DNA from: Haliea sp. | GTDB lineage: Bacteria > Pseudomonadota > Gammaproteobacteria > Pseudomonadales > Halieaceae | DNA: 64,000 nucleotides | Assembly (NCBI GenBank): GCA_024642245.1 | Contig: JAHEBM010000002.1 | Coordinates: 89,737 to 153,736, forward strand | Reading direction: 5' to 3' | Shown here: positions 35,340 to 46,069 of the stretch, one piece after another | Layout: each line of letters begins with the position of its first letter | Numbering within the stretch: position 1 is the stretch's first letter | Made by a program: the position numbers and the translations under genes | Notes under the pieces: generated by a model | Seen by the model: only the letters and a program-made list of their open reading frames with translations | What the model was told of the DNA's origin: nothing | Database searches by the model: none

Positions 35340-36647
35340 ATGAGTCAACAGCATTTCAACGACGAACTGTGTGAATTTATCGCCGCGGCCAGTACGCCGT
35401 TCCACGCTGTCGCCGAGTTGTCCCGGCGACTTGACGCGGGTGGGTTCCGGAAGATTCCCGAGGACGGCGTGCGTGATCTCGCGGCCGGCGGACGCTACTA
35501 CCTCACACGGAATGACAGTTCAATCATCGCCTTTATCTGCGGTTCGCAGTCGCCACCAGTCGAGGGGATTCGCATGGTCGGCGCGCACACGGACAGCCCC
35601 TGCCTGATGGTGAAACCCCAGCCTGAAAAGCTGCGCAACGGTTGTTTCCAGCTTGCGGTGCATGTGTACGGCGGCGCCCTGCTGAATCCCTGGTTCGATC
35701 GGGACCTGTCCCTGGCCGGGCGTGTCAGCTTCCAGTGCGGTGACGGCCAGCTGCGCACTGCACTGATCGATTACCGCGCACCACTGGCGACGATTCCCAG
35801 CCTCGCTATTCACCTGGACCGGGACGCTAATACCGGTCGCACGGTCAATCCCCAGACCGACGTGCTGCCGATACTGTTCCAGCAGGCCGGGGAGGACCCC
35901 GCCGACTTTCGCGCCCTGCTCAAAGCGCGCCTGCTGGAGGAGCATCCGGATTGCAATGTGCAGGAGGTACTGGATTACGAGCTGTCTTTCTATGATACCC
36001 AGGGCCCCGCCGTCATCGGCCTGCAGCACGAGTTTATTGCCTCGGCGCGCCTGGATAACCTGCTCAGCTGTTTTGTCGGGCTCAAGGCACTGTTGCAGTC
36101 GGATGGTACCGCCAGCAGTTTGCTGGTGTGCAATGATCACGAGGAGGTGGGCAGCCTGTCCGCCGCGGGCGCACAGGGTCCCATGCTGAGCTCGTTACTC
36201 AAGCGCCTGGCGGGCAACGAACACGCCCTGGCAGAGCTGGTGGAGCGCTCCCTGATGATTTCTGCGGATAACGCCCATGCGATTCACCCCAACTTTGCCG
36301 ACAAGCACGACGATAACCATGGCCCGCTGATGAACCGGGGCCCGGTAATCAAGGTCAACGCCAGCCAGCGTTACGCCTCGAACAGCGAAACCACCGGTTT
36401 TTTCCGCATGCTGGCGGCGGCACAGCAGGTACCGGTGCAAGCCTTTGTCGTGCGCAACGATATGGGCTGTGGCAGTACGATCGGGCCGATCACTGCCGGG
36501 ATCACCGGTATTCGCACCATTGATATTGGCGTGCCGACCCTTGGCATGCACTCTATCCGAGAGACTGCCGGTGCCCAGGATGCCTGGAACCTGTCCCGGG
36601 TATTGCGCAGCTTCTACGACTACCGGGGTCCGCTGGCAGCCCGTTGA
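35340..36647 (+). CDS. apeB: M18 family aminopeptidase (aspartyl aminopeptidase-like)
   Basis: Cytoplasmic metallo-aminopeptidase of the M18 family, which removes N-terminal acidic or neutral residues from peptides. The 435-residue protein shows [15 protein letters not shown] (metal-binding His and Asp), [34 protein letters not shown] (catalytic Glu pair), [17 protein letters not shown] and [15 protein letters not shown], all canonical M18 segments. The ATG at 35340 begins [13 protein letters not shown]. The next gene starts four bases after its stop, suggesting co-transcription, though no functional link is evident. Confidence 0.95.
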   Translation: MSQQHFNDELCEFIAAASTPFHAVAELSRRLDAGGFRKIPEDGVRDLAAGGRYYLTRNDSSIIAFICGSQSPPVEGIRMVGAHTDSPCLMVKPQPEKLRNGCFQLAVHVYGGALLNPWFDRDLSLAGRVSFQCGDGQLRTALIDYRAPLATIPSLAIHLDRDANTGRTVNPQTDVLPILFQQAGEDPADFRALLKARLLEEHPDCNVQEVLDYELSFYDTQGPAVIGLQHEFIASARLDNLLSCFVGLKALLQSDGTASSLLVCNDHEEVGSLSAAGAQGPMLSSLLKRLAGNEHALAELVERSLMISADNAHAIHPNFADKHDDNHGPLMNRGPVIKVNASQRYASNSETTGFFRMLAAAQQVPVQAFVVRNDMGCGSTIGPITAGITGIRTIDIGVPTLGMHSIRETAGAQDAWNLSRVLRSFYDYRGPLAAR

Positions 36648-36651
36648 GGCA

Positions 36652-37776
36652 ATGAAAGTACTGCTGCTTTCCGCTTACGCTGCCGGCAGTCATGTCCACT
36701 GGCAGCGCTGCCTTTACACGATGTTTCCCGATTGGCAGTGGCAGCTGTTGAGCCTGCCGCCGCGCCATTTCAGCTGGCGCATCAGGGGCAACCCGCTGTA
36801 CTGGTCCGTGGCAGAGCGGGAACGGCTGGAGTCGGACTACGACCTGCTGGTGGCCACTTCAATGGTCGACCTGGCAACGCTGCGCGGTCTGGTGCCGGCT
36901 CTCGCAGGATTGCCCACCTTGCTCTACTTCCATGAAAACCAGTTTGATTATCCCCGGCAGGGAGGGCAGCACAGCCTGCTGGAAGCCCAGATGGTCAGCC
37001 TGTACGCGGCGCTCGCCGCGGATCGCCTGGCGTTCAACTCGGCCTATAACCGCGACAGTTTCCTCGAGGGGGTGGGGGCCTTGCTGCACAGGCTGCCTGA
37101 CCATGTGCCCACCGGGGTGGTGACGTCACTGGCCGGCAAGGCGCAAGTGCTGCCGGTGCCCATCGAGTACGATCGCGTCGTGACCACCGCAGCAGCCTGG
37201 CCCGGGATCGCGGGCCGTTATCCGCAGCGGCCCCTGCGCCTGTTGTGGAACGGACGTTTCGAGCACGACAAGGGCGGGGATACCCTGTACTGTGCCCTTC
37301 GCGCGCTGGAGGGCAGCGGCCTGGACTATGAGCTTGCCCTTACCGGCCAGCAGTTTCGCCAGTCGCCACCTGCATTCACCCGTATCGAAAGCGAGTTCCC
37401 GCATCGCCTGGTGCAGTTTGGTTACCTGCCTTCGGCAAGCGCATACCGGGGCTTGCTGAGGGGCGCTGATATCGTCATTTCGACGGCCCAGCATGAATTC
37501 CAGGGCGTGGCTGTGCTGGAAGCGGTTGCCGCGGGCTGCCTGCCGGCGGTACCCAGGCGCCAGGCTTACCCCCAGTTATACCCGCCGCAGTTTGTTTACG
37601 AGGTGTATCCGGGCGATATCGAACAGGAGGGAGCCGCCGCCGCGGCACTGGTCGCCGGGCTCGCCAGCCAGGTGGCGCGGGATGTCGCGGCGCCGGACGT
37701 CTCGGCATTCGGCTTGCCCCGGCTGCAGCCGGCTTACGGCAGCCTGTTACGAAGCCTGGCGGGCCGGGCGGGATAG
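36652..37776 (+). CDS. tRNA-queuosine alpha-mannosyltransferase-like glycosyltransferase (DUF3524)
   Basis: A 374-residue protein of the DUF3524/GTDC1-like glycosyltransferase family. The animal member QTMAN mannosylates queuosine in tRNA-Asp. Seen: [20 protein letters not shown] at the N-terminus, [32 protein letters not shown], and a GT-B C-terminal domain with [20 protein letters not shown] and [20 protein letters not shown], where Glu residues would bind the nucleotide sugar. ATG 36652 starts four bases after the aminopeptidase stop. The tRNA substrate is assumed from the family name; a bacterial acceptor has not been shown from sequence alone. Confidence 0.85.
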   Translation: MKVLLLSAYAAGSHVHWQRCLYTMFPDWQWQLLSLPPRHFSWRIRGNPLYWSVAERERLESDYDLLVATSMVDLATLRGLVPALAGLPTLLYFHENQFDYPRQGGQHSLLEAQMVSLYAALAADRLAFNSAYNRDSFLEGVGALLHRLPDHVPTGVVTSLAGKAQVLPVPIEYDRVVTTAAAWPGIAGRYPQRPLRLLWNGRFEHDKGGDTLYCALRALEGSGLDYELALTGQQFRQSPPAFTRIESEFPHRLVQFGYLPSASAYRGLLRGADIVISTAQHEFQGVAVLEAVAAGCLPAVPRRQAYPQLYPPQFVYEVYPGDIEQEGAAAAALVAGLASQVARDVAAPDVSAFGLPRLQPAYGSLLRSLAGRAG

Positions 37777-37831
37777 CCACTGCCCACCAATGCCAGTATC
37801 ATTGGCGGCTTTTTGCAACAGGCGGAATTGC

Positions 37832-38839
37832 ATGGCCAGGCAGCGCGTTCTTACCGGGATAACCACTACGGGCACACCTCACCTGGGAAACTACGTCGGG
37901 GCCATTCGCCCTGCCATCGCGGCGTCCCGTGACCCCTCGATCGACTCGTTCTTTTTCCTGGCGGACTATCACGCACTGATCAAGTGCCAGGATCCGGAAC
38001 TGGTGCGCCGTTCGAGCAAGGAAATTGCTGCCACCTGGCTGGCACTGGGGCTGGACGTCGACAAGGCCCTGTTCTATCGCCAGTCTGATATCCCCGAAAT
38101 CCCCGAGCTTACCTGGGTACTTTGCTGTAATGCGGCCAAGGGCCTGATGAACCGGGCCCACGCCTATAAAGCGGCGGTGCAGGCCAATGAAGAGGCGGGC
38201 GAGGATCCAGATTTCGGGATTACCATGGGCCTGTTCAGCTACCCGGTACTGATGGCGGCGGATATCCTGATGTTCAATGCCAGCCAGATCCCCGTGGGTC
38301 GGGACCAGATTCAGCATGTGGAGATGGCGCGGGATATCGCCCAGCGCTTCAATCACAATTTCGCCGATGTATTCACTCTCCCGGAAGCTGTGGTGGACGA
38401 TAATGTCGCGGTGCTCCAGGGCCTGGACGGGCGCAAGATGAGCAAGAGTTACAACAATACCATTCCCCTTTTCCAGGGTGAGAAACAGTTGCGTAAAAGT
38501 ATCAACAAGATCAAGACAAACCTGCTGGAGCCGGGTGAGCCCAAGGACCCGGATGACTCCACTGTATTCCAGGTTTGGTCAGCGTTTGCCTCGGATTCCG
38601 AGATTGCGCGCATGCGCCGCGAATTTGAAAATGGTATTGCCTGGGGCGAAGCCAAGAAGCAGTTATTCGAGCTGGTAGATGGCGAGCTGTCCGCAGCGCG
38701 GGAGCGCTACCAGCAACTGCTGGACGATCCCGGCTACATCGAGGCGGTGCTTAAGAAGGGGGCCGAGCGCGCCCGGGAACACAGTGTAGCCCTGATGCAA
38801 AAGGTGCGGGCCGCAGTGGGTATTGGCGCGCTCCGCTAG
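37832..38839 (+). CDS. trpS: Tryptophanyl-tRNA synthetase
   Basis: Class I aminoacyl-tRNA synthetase for tryptophan. The 335-residue protein begins [20 protein letters not shown], with HLGN as the HIGH motif, and carries [15 protein letters not shown] as the KMSKS loop. [20 protein letters not shown] is also typical of bacterial TrpRS. The ATG at 37832 follows GGCGG weakly. Its last four bases overlap the stop codon of the convergent TonB receptor, with no intervening terminator. Confidence 0.97.
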   Translation: MARQRVLTGITTTGTPHLGNYVGAIRPAIAASRDPSIDSFFFLADYHALIKCQDPELVRRSSKEIAATWLALGLDVDKALFYRQSDIPEIPELTWVLCCNAAKGLMNRAHAYKAAVQANEEAGEDPDFGITMGLFSYPVLMAADILMFNASQIPVGRDQIQHVEMARDIAQRFNHNFADVFTLPEAVVDDNVAVLQGLDGRKMSKSYNNTIPLFQGEKQLRKSINKIKTNLLEPGEPKDPDDSTVFQVWSAFASDSEIARMRREFENGIAWGEAKKQLFELVDGELSAARERYQQLLDDPGYIEAVLKKGAERAREHSVALMQKVRAAVGIGALR

Positions 38840-40893
38840 CGGGCAAACTGGTAACTGATTTCCAGGTAGGCGCCCCGGGGCTGTCCCACAAAATAGCGGT
38901 ACTCCCCGAAACCGAAATCCGCGCGTTCGGCGTAGTCCTCATCCAGCAGGTTGGTGATACGCACGGTGCCTCGCCAACGCGGGTCCACCATCCCTGAAAT
39001 TCGCAGGTTGAACACGCTGTGGCCGTCGTACTGGTGCAGGTCCTCCGGCTCCAGGTAGTAGGAATCCATATAGACCCATTCCAGCTCCAGCGTACCGTCC
39101 TGCGCTTGCAGGGCGGGAAAATCCCACCCGATCCTCGCGCTGCCAAAACTTTCCGGGGCGCCGTCGATGGTATTGCCCTTGAGGTTGCCGTTGCTGCCGA
39201 GCAGGTTGATCTGGCTGTCGTAGGTGTGACTGGCCCAGGTGCCGTCCAGGCGGAAATACCAGTCCTGCGCAAAGCGATAGCCCAGGCTCAGCTCGGCGCC
39301 GTAATGGCGGGTTTTTGCACCGCTGACATTGTAGCGATTTGCGTCCTGGAAGATCACGTTGTCCTTGTGCATCAGGTACAGCGACAGGTCGTAGTCCAAT
39401 TCCATGCGCCAGGCGCCGCGCAAGCCCAGTTCGATATTGCTCAATTCTTCCGAATCCAGGTCGGCTTCTCGCTGGCCTGACTGCAAGCGGTACAGTTCGG
39501 CCGTCTGCGGCGCGCGAAAGCCGTTGGCGGCCCGCAGGTAAACCACTGTGTCGGGTGTCAGGCTGTAGCTGGCACCGGCGTTGGCGCTCCAGTCGGTGAA
39601 GTCATCGTCCCTGTCGGCGGGTCGGTAGAAGCGGCAGGCGCTGGCGCCGGGGTCGCAGGCAGGGCCATCCCCGGTTTTGTTGTCGTAGTCGTAGTAGCTG
39701 TATTCCAGCCGCAGTCCGGCACTCAATTCCCAGTCGTCGGACACGGTACCCCGCCATTGACTGTAGGCAGCGGCAACGGTCGCACCGACCTCGTAATCGT
39801 AATGCACCCCGGCTGGCTGGTTGGGGCTGAAGTCCCGCGGCTGGTATTCCTGCAGGCGCCCGTCGGTATATTCCAGCTCCAGGCCGTTTGCCCAACTGCT
39901 GTCCTGAAGGTCGGTGTTGAGAGCGGCCCGCAGGCCGAGGCTGTCCTGGCGATTTTTTTCCACCGGTTGCCAGGGTACGAAATGCTGCAGGAATTCCATA
40001 TCGTTATTGCGCAGGTAGGGCGTCAGTGTCAGCGTGTTGGCGGCGTCCAGGCTGCGGCTGATGGCGCTGTGAAAGCGCAGGGAGCGGGCGTCGCGGTAGG
40101 CTTCCGGATTGGCGTTGTTGCGCTTGATACTGTCATCCTCGTAGGCCTTGTAACCCTGCAGGTAGCCCGCAGTTTCCTGGTTCAGGTTGGCGACATCGAG
40201 CACGCTGCGGGTTTGCCACAGCTCGCCGTCGTAGTCATGCCGCAAGGTGGCTTTCTGCTGATCATAGCCGGCGTCGTCGAGGTAACCGCCGTCGGTCGTA
40301 CCGTTCACCCTCACGCTCACACCGTGCCTGCCCCAGGTGTTGCCGTAGCGGTACCTGGCCCGGTAATAATCGTAGGGGCCGGCTTCGAGGGCGATATTCT
40401 GGTCGTATTCGTCGGGGGGAGCAGCGCTGAGCACGTTGATCAGGCCGTGCATGGCATTGGATCCATACAATGCTGTGGCCGGGCCTTTTATGACCTCTAT
40501 TCCCCCGGCCTGTTCGGAATTGGCATCAAACAGCTGATTGACGTTGCAGAAGCCGGGGGCGCGCAGGCTGATACTGTCACCGGCCACCAGGAAGGCGCCG
40601 CAGCTGCCGGCGCCGGTCAGCACGGGCGAGCGCAGGGCGATGAGGCTCTCCTGGCCATTACCCCGGGCGACCCAGGCGCCGCTCACCTGCTGCATGGCTT
40701 CGCTGATATGAGTGGAGCCGACCAGTTCCAGGTCTTCCTCGCTGATACTGGACCAGGCCAGCGGCATCTTCGCCCCGTCTTCGGGTACCTGTGTTGCCGT
40801 CACCAGGACCTGTTCAGGTTCGGGCTCCCGGGCCTGAACGGACGTGCACAGCGCGAGCGCCGCCGCACAGGCAAAGCAATGGATAAAACGCAT
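38836..40893 (-). CDS. TonB-dependent outer-membrane receptor
   Basis: A 685-residue outer-membrane transporter. The N-terminus is a signal peptide ([15 protein letters not shown]), followed by a TonB-box-like EQVLVTAT, a plug domain with [12 protein letters not shown] and [19 protein letters not shown], and a long barrel ending [10 protein letters not shown]. The substrate is unknown; the plug contains a cysteine pair (SCGAF and GFCNV about 20 residues apart) that could form a disulfide. It starts 19 bases after the truncated haemoglobin on the same strand, and the two are likely one transcript. That pairing points to iron, haem or a redox-active ligand, but vitamin or metal-chelate uptake is equally possible. 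Confidence 0.9.
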   Translation of the reverse strand: MRFIHCFACAAALALCTSVQAREPEPEQVLVTATQVPEDGAKMPLAWSSISEEDLELVGSTHISEAMQQVSGAWVARGNGQESLIALRSPVLTGAGSCGAFLVAGDSISLRAPGFCNVNQLFDANSEQAGGIEVIKGPATALYGSNAMHGLINVLSAAPPDEYDQNIALEAGPYDYYRARYRYGNTWGRHGVSVRVNGTTDGGYLDDAGYDQQKATLRHDYDGELWQTRSVLDVANLNQETAGYLQGYKAYEDDSIKRNNANPEAYRDARSLRFHSAISRSLDAANTLTLTPYLRNNDMEFLQHFVPWQPVEKNRQDSLGLRAALNTDLQDSSWANGLELEYTDGRLQEYQPRDFSPNQPAGVHYDYEVGATVAAAYSQWRGTVSDDWELSAGLRLEYSYYDYDNKTGDGPACDPGASACRFYRPADRDDDFTDWSANAGASYSLTPDTVVYLRAANGFRAPQTAELYRLQSGQREADLDSEELSNIELGLRGAWRMELDYDLSLYLMHKDNVIFQDANRYNVSGAKTRHYGAELSLGYRFAQDWYFRLDGTWASHTYDSQINLLGSNGNLKGNTIDGAPESFGSARIGWDFPALQAQDGTLELEWVYMDSYYLEPEDLHQYDGHSVFNLRISGMVDPRWRGTVRITNLLDEDYAERADFGFGEYRYFVGQPRGAYLEISYQFAR

Positions 40894-40912
40894 GGCAATG
40901 ATGTCCCGCTGC

Positions 40913-41341
40913 TCAGCCCGCGGCTATGATATTGGGGTCGGTAGTCGCGGCACTGGGTCCCTCGCGGTTGCGGACGGCGTCAGCGATGCGAAACAGTGGC
41001 ACTTTCAGCATGGCCACAACTTCCTCACTGGCGCCAGTGCGGGCCAGCGCCATATCCATGCACAGCAGCCACTGGTCGCGCTCCTCGGGGCCGATATGGT
41101 AGGGCTCGTGGGGGGTGGTCATGCACACTGTGCCGTACTTTGAGGCGTAGATCGGTGGCCCGCCCATCCAGCCGATAAGGTACTCGGCCAGTTTTTCTTT
41201 CATCGGGCCGAGATCCCTGGCGTGCATCGCCCTGACCCCGGCGGCTTCTGGCAGGGTGTCCATGATGTTGTAAAATTCATCGCAGAGGGCGCGAATACCC
41301 TGTTCGCCCAGTAGCTGGTAGGGTGTTTTTTCCTCTTGCAT
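40913..41341 (-). CDS. Group II truncated haemoglobin
   Basis: A 142-residue haem protein of the trHbO type, related to bacterial globins that handle oxygen, NO or peroxide. Seen: TPYQLLGEQGIRALCDEFY at the A-B helices, EKLAEYLIGWMGGPPIY, and TPHEPYHIGPEERDQWLLCM, where the first His aligns with the proximal haem ligand and the Trp with the conserved G8 Trp. ATG 41341 follows AAGGA nine bases upstream; a longer frame to 41389 has no such site. It leads a two-gene unit with the TonB receptor and is divergent from purC. Confidence 0.88.
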   Translation of the reverse strand: MQEEKTPYQLLGEQGIRALCDEFYNIMDTLPEAAGVRAMHARDLGPMKEKLAEYLIGWMGGPPIYASKYGTVCMTTPHEPYHIGPEERDQWLLCMDMALARTGASEEVVAMLKVPLFRIADAVRNREGPSAATTDPNIIAAG

Positions 41342-41496
41342 GGTACGGGTTCCTTGTTTGTGCTTACGCTCGCTTCTCGATGACGCCATTTTATGCTTTT
41401 CGCTGCCTTATGTCATAATTTGCCGCCCGCGGCCTGATTTCCCGGGACATCAAGCACCTGAACATACACGGTAATGATGCCTGCCGCGCCCGGCTC

Positions 41497-41505
41497 TGCT
41501 AACAT
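41497..41505 (+). promoter_or_regulatory. Possible extended -10 promoter of purC
   Basis: TGC-TAACAT, an extended -10 form, lies about 40 bases before the purC ATG in the 204-base gap shared with the divergent globin operon. No -35 box is convincing. Confidence 0.3.
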
Positions 41506-41545
41506 TGCCGGCCCGTGAATTCACACCAGTACAGGACCTGACGCC

Positions 41546-42649
41546 ATGAGTCTTGCCGACAAGGTATTAGCAGTTAACAACGATTTGCCGATCCGCACCG
41601 GGGCACCGGTGCACAGTGGCAAGGTGCGCTCGGTCTACTGGCTGAGCGCGGCTGACAGTGCACGCCTGGTAAGGGAGCGCGCTTACGATGTGGCGCCGGA
41701 CGCACCCCTGGCCATCATGGTGATCTCGGATCGCATCTCCGCCTTTGACTGCATCTGGCACGGGGAGGGCGGAATGCGCGGTGTTCCGGGCAAGGGGGCG
41801 GCCCTGAATGCCATTTCCAACCACTGGTTTCGCCTGTTCCGGGAACAGGGCCTGGCCGATAGTCACATCCTCGAAATTCCGCATCCGCTGGTATGGATCG
41901 TGCAAAAGGCGCGCCCGGTTATGATCGAGGCGATTGCCCGCCAGTACATTACCGGTTCCATGTGGCGCTCCTATGCCAGGGGTGAACGGGAATTCTGCGG
42001 GATCGTCATCCCGGATGGGTTGCAGCGCGACCAGGAGTTACCCGAGTTGCTCATCACGCCGTCCACCAAGGGTATTCTCTCTGGCATACCGGGCGTACCG
42101 GAGGCGGATGACGTCAATATCACCCGCGCGGATATCGTGAATAACTACCAGGCCTTCAATTTCAGGAACACGGCCGATGTCGATCGCTATGAGATCCTGC
42201 TGCGTGAGGGCTTCGCGTTGATCAGCCGGGAACTTGCGAAGCTGGACCAGGTCTTCGTGGACACCAAGTTTGAATTCGGCTACGTCACCGACCGTTCCGG
42301 TAACGACAAGCTGATCTACATGGACGAGGTGGGTACCCCGGATTCCTCGCGCATCTGGGACGGTCCGGCCTGGCGCGAGGGCAGGGTGGTGGAAAACTCC
42401 AAGGAGGACTTCAGGCAGCTGTTGCTGGGCCATTTTCCCGATCCGGATATTCTGCTCAATAAGGAGCGTATGCCCGAGCGCATGGCGCTTGCGCGGGATA
42501 ACGCCCTGCCGACCGAGGTGCTGATGGCCGTTTCCAATACCTATGTCGGTATTGCCGAAAAGATCGTCGGTGAAAAACTGCAAATATCCGATAATCCCAA
42601 GGCCGAAATTATCGAGATTCTCGCCAGTAACTTCGGTTTGGTTGACTAG
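41546..42649 (+). CDS. purC: Phosphoribosylaminoimidazole-succinocarboxamide synthase
   Basis: Joins aspartate to CAIR in de novo purine synthesis (SAICAR synthetase). At 367 residues it is the long form, not the ~237-residue E. coli type. Motifs: [10 protein letters not shown] near residue 25, [55 protein letters not shown] and [15 protein letters not shown]. The ATG at 41546 has a moderate upstream purine stretch. It is a single gene here, away from other purine genes, divergent from the globin operon. Confidence 0.96.
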   Translation: MSLADKVLAVNNDLPIRTGAPVHSGKVRSVYWLSAADSARLVRERAYDVAPDAPLAIMVISDRISAFDCIWHGEGGMRGVPGKGAALNAISNHWFRLFREQGLADSHILEIPHPLVWIVQKARPVMIEAIARQYITGSMWRSYARGEREFCGIVIPDGLQRDQELPELLITPSTKGILSGIPGVPEADDVNITRADIVNNYQAFNFRNTADVDRYEILLREGFALISRELAKLDQVFVDTKFEFGYVTDRSGNDKLIYMDEVGTPDSSRIWDGPAWREGRVVENSKEDFRQLLLGHFPDPDILLNKERMPERMALARDNALPTEVLMAVSNTYVGIAEKIVGEKLQISDNPKAEIIEILASNFGLVD

Positions 42650-42841
42650 CTGGCTCCGTCCACGTTCCGCTCTGCATCGGCGCCCCGGTTGGCGCCTGTT
42701 GACCGGGCGCACGGTAGTGTTGGCGCCTGCGGTATGAGGGCGGGTCGCTGGTAATTAACGGCTTCCGCTGAGGGAATTAAGAGCGCCCAGCGCTGTCTCA
42801 TAGCTGGTTGCCGTTACCTGTCGGCGTGGTGGCGAGGCGCT

Positions 42842-42868
42842 TTGACCGCGGCCCGTAAGTGGTAAGAT
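42842..42868 (+). promoter_or_regulatory. Possible promoter of the lipoprotein gene
   Basis: TTGACC (42842) and TAAGAT (42863) lie 15 bases apart in the 270-base gap after purC. The spacing is short. Earlier in the gap GGCGCC occurs three times, two copies able to form a small hairpin without a T-run. Confidence 0.3.
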
Positions 42869-42919
42869 CGTCGCTTGAGAGCAACTTTACCCTATACCTG
42901 TACACGGGAGATAAGTGAG

Positions 42920-43615
42920 ATGACTATGGGTGCTATCCTGAAAACAGTAAGCCTGGCCGGTATTGCGATCCTCATTTGCGGCTGTACTGGCACCGCTGCG
43001 CCGAAAGAAAGTTTCGACGGCCTGGTCTTGCAGCCCGATACCAAGTTTGGTGAGGTCTACCGGCGTCCGGGGGTGGACTTGTCGGAATACCGCGCGTACG
43101 GCCTGGAACCCTGCGAGGTCGCCTTCAAGAAGAACTGGATGCGGGACCAGAACAGCTCGCGCCTGGACCTGGGCAACCGGGTGACGCAGAAGGATGTGGA
43201 CCGTATCAAGGATGCCCTGGGTGCCGAGTGCGGCAAATATTTTCGAGCTGCGCTGGAAAAGGCTCCCCCCTACAAGCTGGTTGACAGCTTTGATAACGGG
43301 GAGCAGGTCCTGGTGCTTCACCCATCGATCATAGACCTTGATATTACCGCCCCGGATACGCGTACGACCGGGATGCAGCGCACCTACACCACGCAGACCG
43401 GGGAAATGACGCTGGTGCTGGAGTTGCTCGATGGCACTACCGGCGAAATATTGGTACGCATCGTTGACCGGCAGCGCAGTCGCGAGACTAGCTGGCTGCA
43501 GTGGACCAACGCGGTAACCAACCAGGCCGAAGCCAGGCGTGTGCTGGGACGCTGGGCAGGGCAGTTCCGGCAGGCCCTTGATACGGCCACCGCTGACGCC
43601 GGCAAGGCCCAATAG
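42920..43615 (+). CDS. DUF3313-like lipoprotein
   Basis: A 231-residue predicted lipoprotein of unknown function. The N-terminus MTMGAILKTVSLAGIAILIC ends in a plausible lipobox with Cys22 as the lipidated residue. The mature part includes YRRPGVDLSEYRAYGLEP and LHPSIIDLDITAPDTRTTG, resembling the DUF3313 family. ATG 42920 has GGGAGA about nine bases upstream; a longer frame from 42875 would bury the signal sequence. It may form a two-gene unit with the DUF442 gene 12 bases downstream. Confidence 0.75.
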   Translation: MTMGAILKTVSLAGIAILICGCTGTAAPKESFDGLVLQPDTKFGEVYRRPGVDLSEYRAYGLEPCEVAFKKNWMRDQNSSRLDLGNRVTQKDVDRIKDALGAECGKYFRAALEKAPPYKLVDSFDNGEQVLVLHPSIIDLDITAPDTRTTGMQRTYTTQTGEMTLVLELLDGTTGEILVRIVDRQRSRETSWLQWTNAVTNQAEARRVLGRWAGQFRQALDTATADAGKAQ

Positions 43616-43627
43616 GGGGAATTGTCG

Positions 43628-44035
43628 ATGAATGCATCCAGGCTTACCCAAACCGTTGCCGTTGCGGGCCAGATCAGCCTCGACCAGGTTCCCCAGATCG
43701 CCGCCGCCGGTTACAAGGTGCTGGTGAATAACAGGCCGGACGGTGAGGAACCGGGCCAGCCCAGTAGTGTCCAGGTGGAGGCCGCGGCTATCGAGGCAGG
43801 CCTTGAATACCATTACCTGCCAGTAACGGCGAGCAACTTTCCGGGGCCGGGTGCCGGGCAGATGGCAGCGTTGTTTGCAGACGCGTCCCGCCCATTATTC
43901 GCCTTCTGTCGCAGCGGTACCCGGTGTGCCAACCTGTGGGTGGCGACGCGCCCCCCGGAAGAACGACCCGGGGCGCAGGCGCATGCAATGGCACTGGGCT
44001 ACGACCTTGGAATGGCTGCCCGGGTCCAGGACTGA
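43628..44035 (+). CDS. DUF442/TIGR01244-type phosphatase-like protein
   Basis: A 135-residue cytoplasmic protein of the Blh-like DUF442 family, with a protein-tyrosine-phosphatase-like fold. Seen: VAVAGQISLDQVPQIAAAGY, KVLVNNRPDGEEPGQPS and the P-loop-like FAFCRSGTRCANLW, which provides the Cys-x5-Arg needed for phosphatase or sulfur-transfer chemistry. ATG 43628 is preferred to TTG 43622. Relatives are linked to sulfide oxidation (SQR/PDO fusions) in some bacteria, but no such genes are beside it here. It abuts the convergent DUF3604 gene with no gap. Confidence 0.85.
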   Translation: MNASRLTQTVAVAGQISLDQVPQIAAAGYKVLVNNRPDGEEPGQPSSVQVEAAAIEAGLEYHYLPVTASNFPGPGAGQMAALFADASRPLFAFCRSGTRCANLWVATRPPEERPGAQAHAMALGYDLGMAARVQD

Positions 44036-46069
44036 TTACGACCCTTGCGGGATATACCAGATCGGTGAACTCCAGGCTCGCTCCTGGATGACTTTCTGGT
44101 GGTCAGCGGCACAACATTTTTCCATACCCGGCGGAATACTGGACGGGTCGTCGCAGCGAACGCCGGCATCTGCGCAGGCATACTGGCTCCAGCGACAGCT
44201 CGGGTTTTCCAGTACACGGGCGTAGTAGAAGGCCTGGGCAGCGGGGTCAAAACTCCCGTCTTCCCAGACGGTACAAAGTTGGCTGTGGCCTCCGCCGTGC
44301 CGTTCGCAGGTGTTGATATCCACGCCTGCCTCATTGTCGCCACCGGCGACGTCCAGGACCTGCTCCTCGAGATCACCCTCTTTGTACCAGCCCTTGATCA
44401 GCTGTATGCGCTGCAACTGTGCCCCGGGGTACTGCGCGGTGCCCGGGTCAAAACTGGCGGAAATGATGAAGCGGGGCGGGGCATCAACGCCTGGCGGCGC
44501 TCGGAGATCTCCACCCATGGGTACGCCGCCGGCGTAAGCCCGGGCAATGATATCCGGGGACGAGCAAAGGTCCCGGGGATATTCCCAGCCGCCAAAGAAG
44601 CGCAGGATCGGGCGGGTGCCACTGGTGGCGTAGGCCTCCCTGCGCCGCATGGCATCAAACAGGGCATCCCGGGTGTTCTCCTGGGCATACAGCACCGCGA
44701 GTCCGCCGGGACCGTATTCCAGGTCGTCGGGTAGTCCGGCCGGCACGCCTGCGGCTGCGCCCTTGCCGGCGCCGCCATGTCCGGGAAAGTTCTTTTCCAT
44801 CACCAGCCCTGGCGCCGCAATATGGGTGTCAGTACTGCCTATAAGCCCGTATTTGAAGCTGTTTACCCCGAGCTCTTCCTGTTGCTGCAGGCCCTTTTTC
44901 AATGCGTAGCGTAGGAAATTAACCGGCCCGGGCAACTTGCTGCGAGGGCGGTCTTCCTCGGGCGCCAGCCGGGTAATAAATTCCATGGGCCCGCCACCGG
45001 CAGCACCGGTATTCTTACCGCCGAAACTGTCATATCCCAGCAATTCAAAGCTGCAGTATTCGTCGCCGGCCCATACGGCACTGCGGCTGTCGCATTCGGA
45101 TGCACCCTTGTGCTGGACCACTTCAAACAGGGTGTTCCAGTGCGCGCGACGGGTTGCCTCCTGCCGTGTTACAGGTTCTGGTGGGACCGTTTCATCGCTG
45201 ACCCGGGCAGTTTCAAACATCAGCCCGGCGCTGAGGTTGGCATTGTGGGGAATCACGACCGCGTCACACCCGGGTCGGCCTGCAACGCATTCCCGATCGA
45301 GGTAGTCCCAAAGTTGCACTTGCGATGGCGTTTCGATCCAGCTTATCGCGTGATCAGGTACGCGGTCATTGCGGAAAATAACATTGTGGTGAAGGTTCTG
45401 GCCCGCGCCAACACTGGCGGTCCACTCGTAGCCGACAAAACTGGTAAAGCTGCAGTCGCTACTGCGGTCGTAAGCCTGTTCAGCGGCGCGCTGGATTTCG
45501 CGCCAGGTGCTGTTGGCGGCGGTGAAACACTTGCCGCTTTCCTCGCCACAGAATCCCCAGCGCCTCTTCATCTTCATCCCATAGGCACCGAACGTTGCGA
45601 AAGACAGCGACGGAAACCAGCGGTGGGCGATGCATACCGGGTGCCAGTACCCGGGGAGGCCGTGGGTGGTGCACATACGCATTTCCCCGAAGAATTCGGC
45701 GTGGTCGGTAACCGCGGTGAAGTCCAGGGGACGGTCGATCTGTATCTCTCGGGTAGGCAAGTCATTGTCATCGTAGGGCTGGATACCTGTGCGCTTTCCC
45801 CGGGCGAAGGCGTAGGCCTCCGGGGGCTCGTTGCGCGTATCCTGTGCGCTGGCATCGAATGACCAGGCAGTATGGACATGCATATCGCCGAAAAAAGCCC
45901 GACGCAGCGGGGCGTGTTCAGCGCAGGGCTCCCGCTGCTCGGTGATGGCGTAGGGGGGCGTTTGGCTCTCGGGCGCCGCTGCCCCGGTGGAGGGGTTCGC
46001 ACTCAGTGCAGGCAGCGCCACCAGAAACGCGATAATCGCGCCAGGGCAGCGCGGTACAGGATTAACCAT
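44036..46069 (-). CDS. Exported DUF3604 protein
   Basis: A 677-residue exported protein of unknown activity. The signal peptide is GAIIAFLVALPALSANPSTG. The DUF3604 core opens with RRAFFGDMHVHTAWSFDAS, whose HxH pair resembles a PHP/metallo-hydrolase site, and continues with FTAVTDHAEFFGEM, DAVVIPHNANLSAG and GSTDTHIAAPG, all His/Asp-rich and suited to binding several metals. The C-terminal part is Cys-rich (about eight cysteines), fitting disulfides in the periplasm. Such proteins are frequent in marine gammaproteobacteria. A role as a phosphatase or phosphoesterase is inference. Confidence 0.85.
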   Translation of the reverse strand: MVNPVPRCPGAIIAFLVALPALSANPSTGAAAPESQTPPYAITEQREPCAEHAPLRRAFFGDMHVHTAWSFDASAQDTRNEPPEAYAFARGKRTGIQPYDDNDLPTREIQIDRPLDFTAVTDHAEFFGEMRMCTTHGLPGYWHPVCIAHRWFPSLSFATFGAYGMKMKRRWGFCGEESGKCFTAANSTWREIQRAAEQAYDRSSDCSFTSFVGYEWTASVGAGQNLHHNVIFRNDRVPDHAISWIETPSQVQLWDYLDRECVAGRPGCDAVVIPHNANLSAGLMFETARVSDETVPPEPVTRQEATRRAHWNTLFEVVQHKGASECDSRSAVWAGDEYCSFELLGYDSFGGKNTGAAGGGPMEFITRLAPEEDRPRSKLPGPVNFLRYALKKGLQQQEELGVNSFKYGLIGSTDTHIAAPGLVMEKNFPGHGGAGKGAAAGVPAGLPDDLEYGPGGLAVLYAQENTRDALFDAMRRREAYATSGTRPILRFFGGWEYPRDLCSSPDIIARAYAGGVPMGGDLRAPPGVDAPPRFIISASFDPGTAQYPGAQLQRIQLIKGWYKEGDLEEQVLDVAGGDNEAGVDINTCERHGGGHSQLCTVWEDGSFDPAAQAFYYARVLENPSCRWSQYACADAGVRCDDPSSIPPGMEKCCAADHQKVIQERAWSSPIWYIPQGS

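Noticed and set aside
39757..40929. Plus-strand frame of 390 codons opposite the TonB receptor
   Set aside because: Receptor signal peptide, plug and barrel are read from the minus strand.
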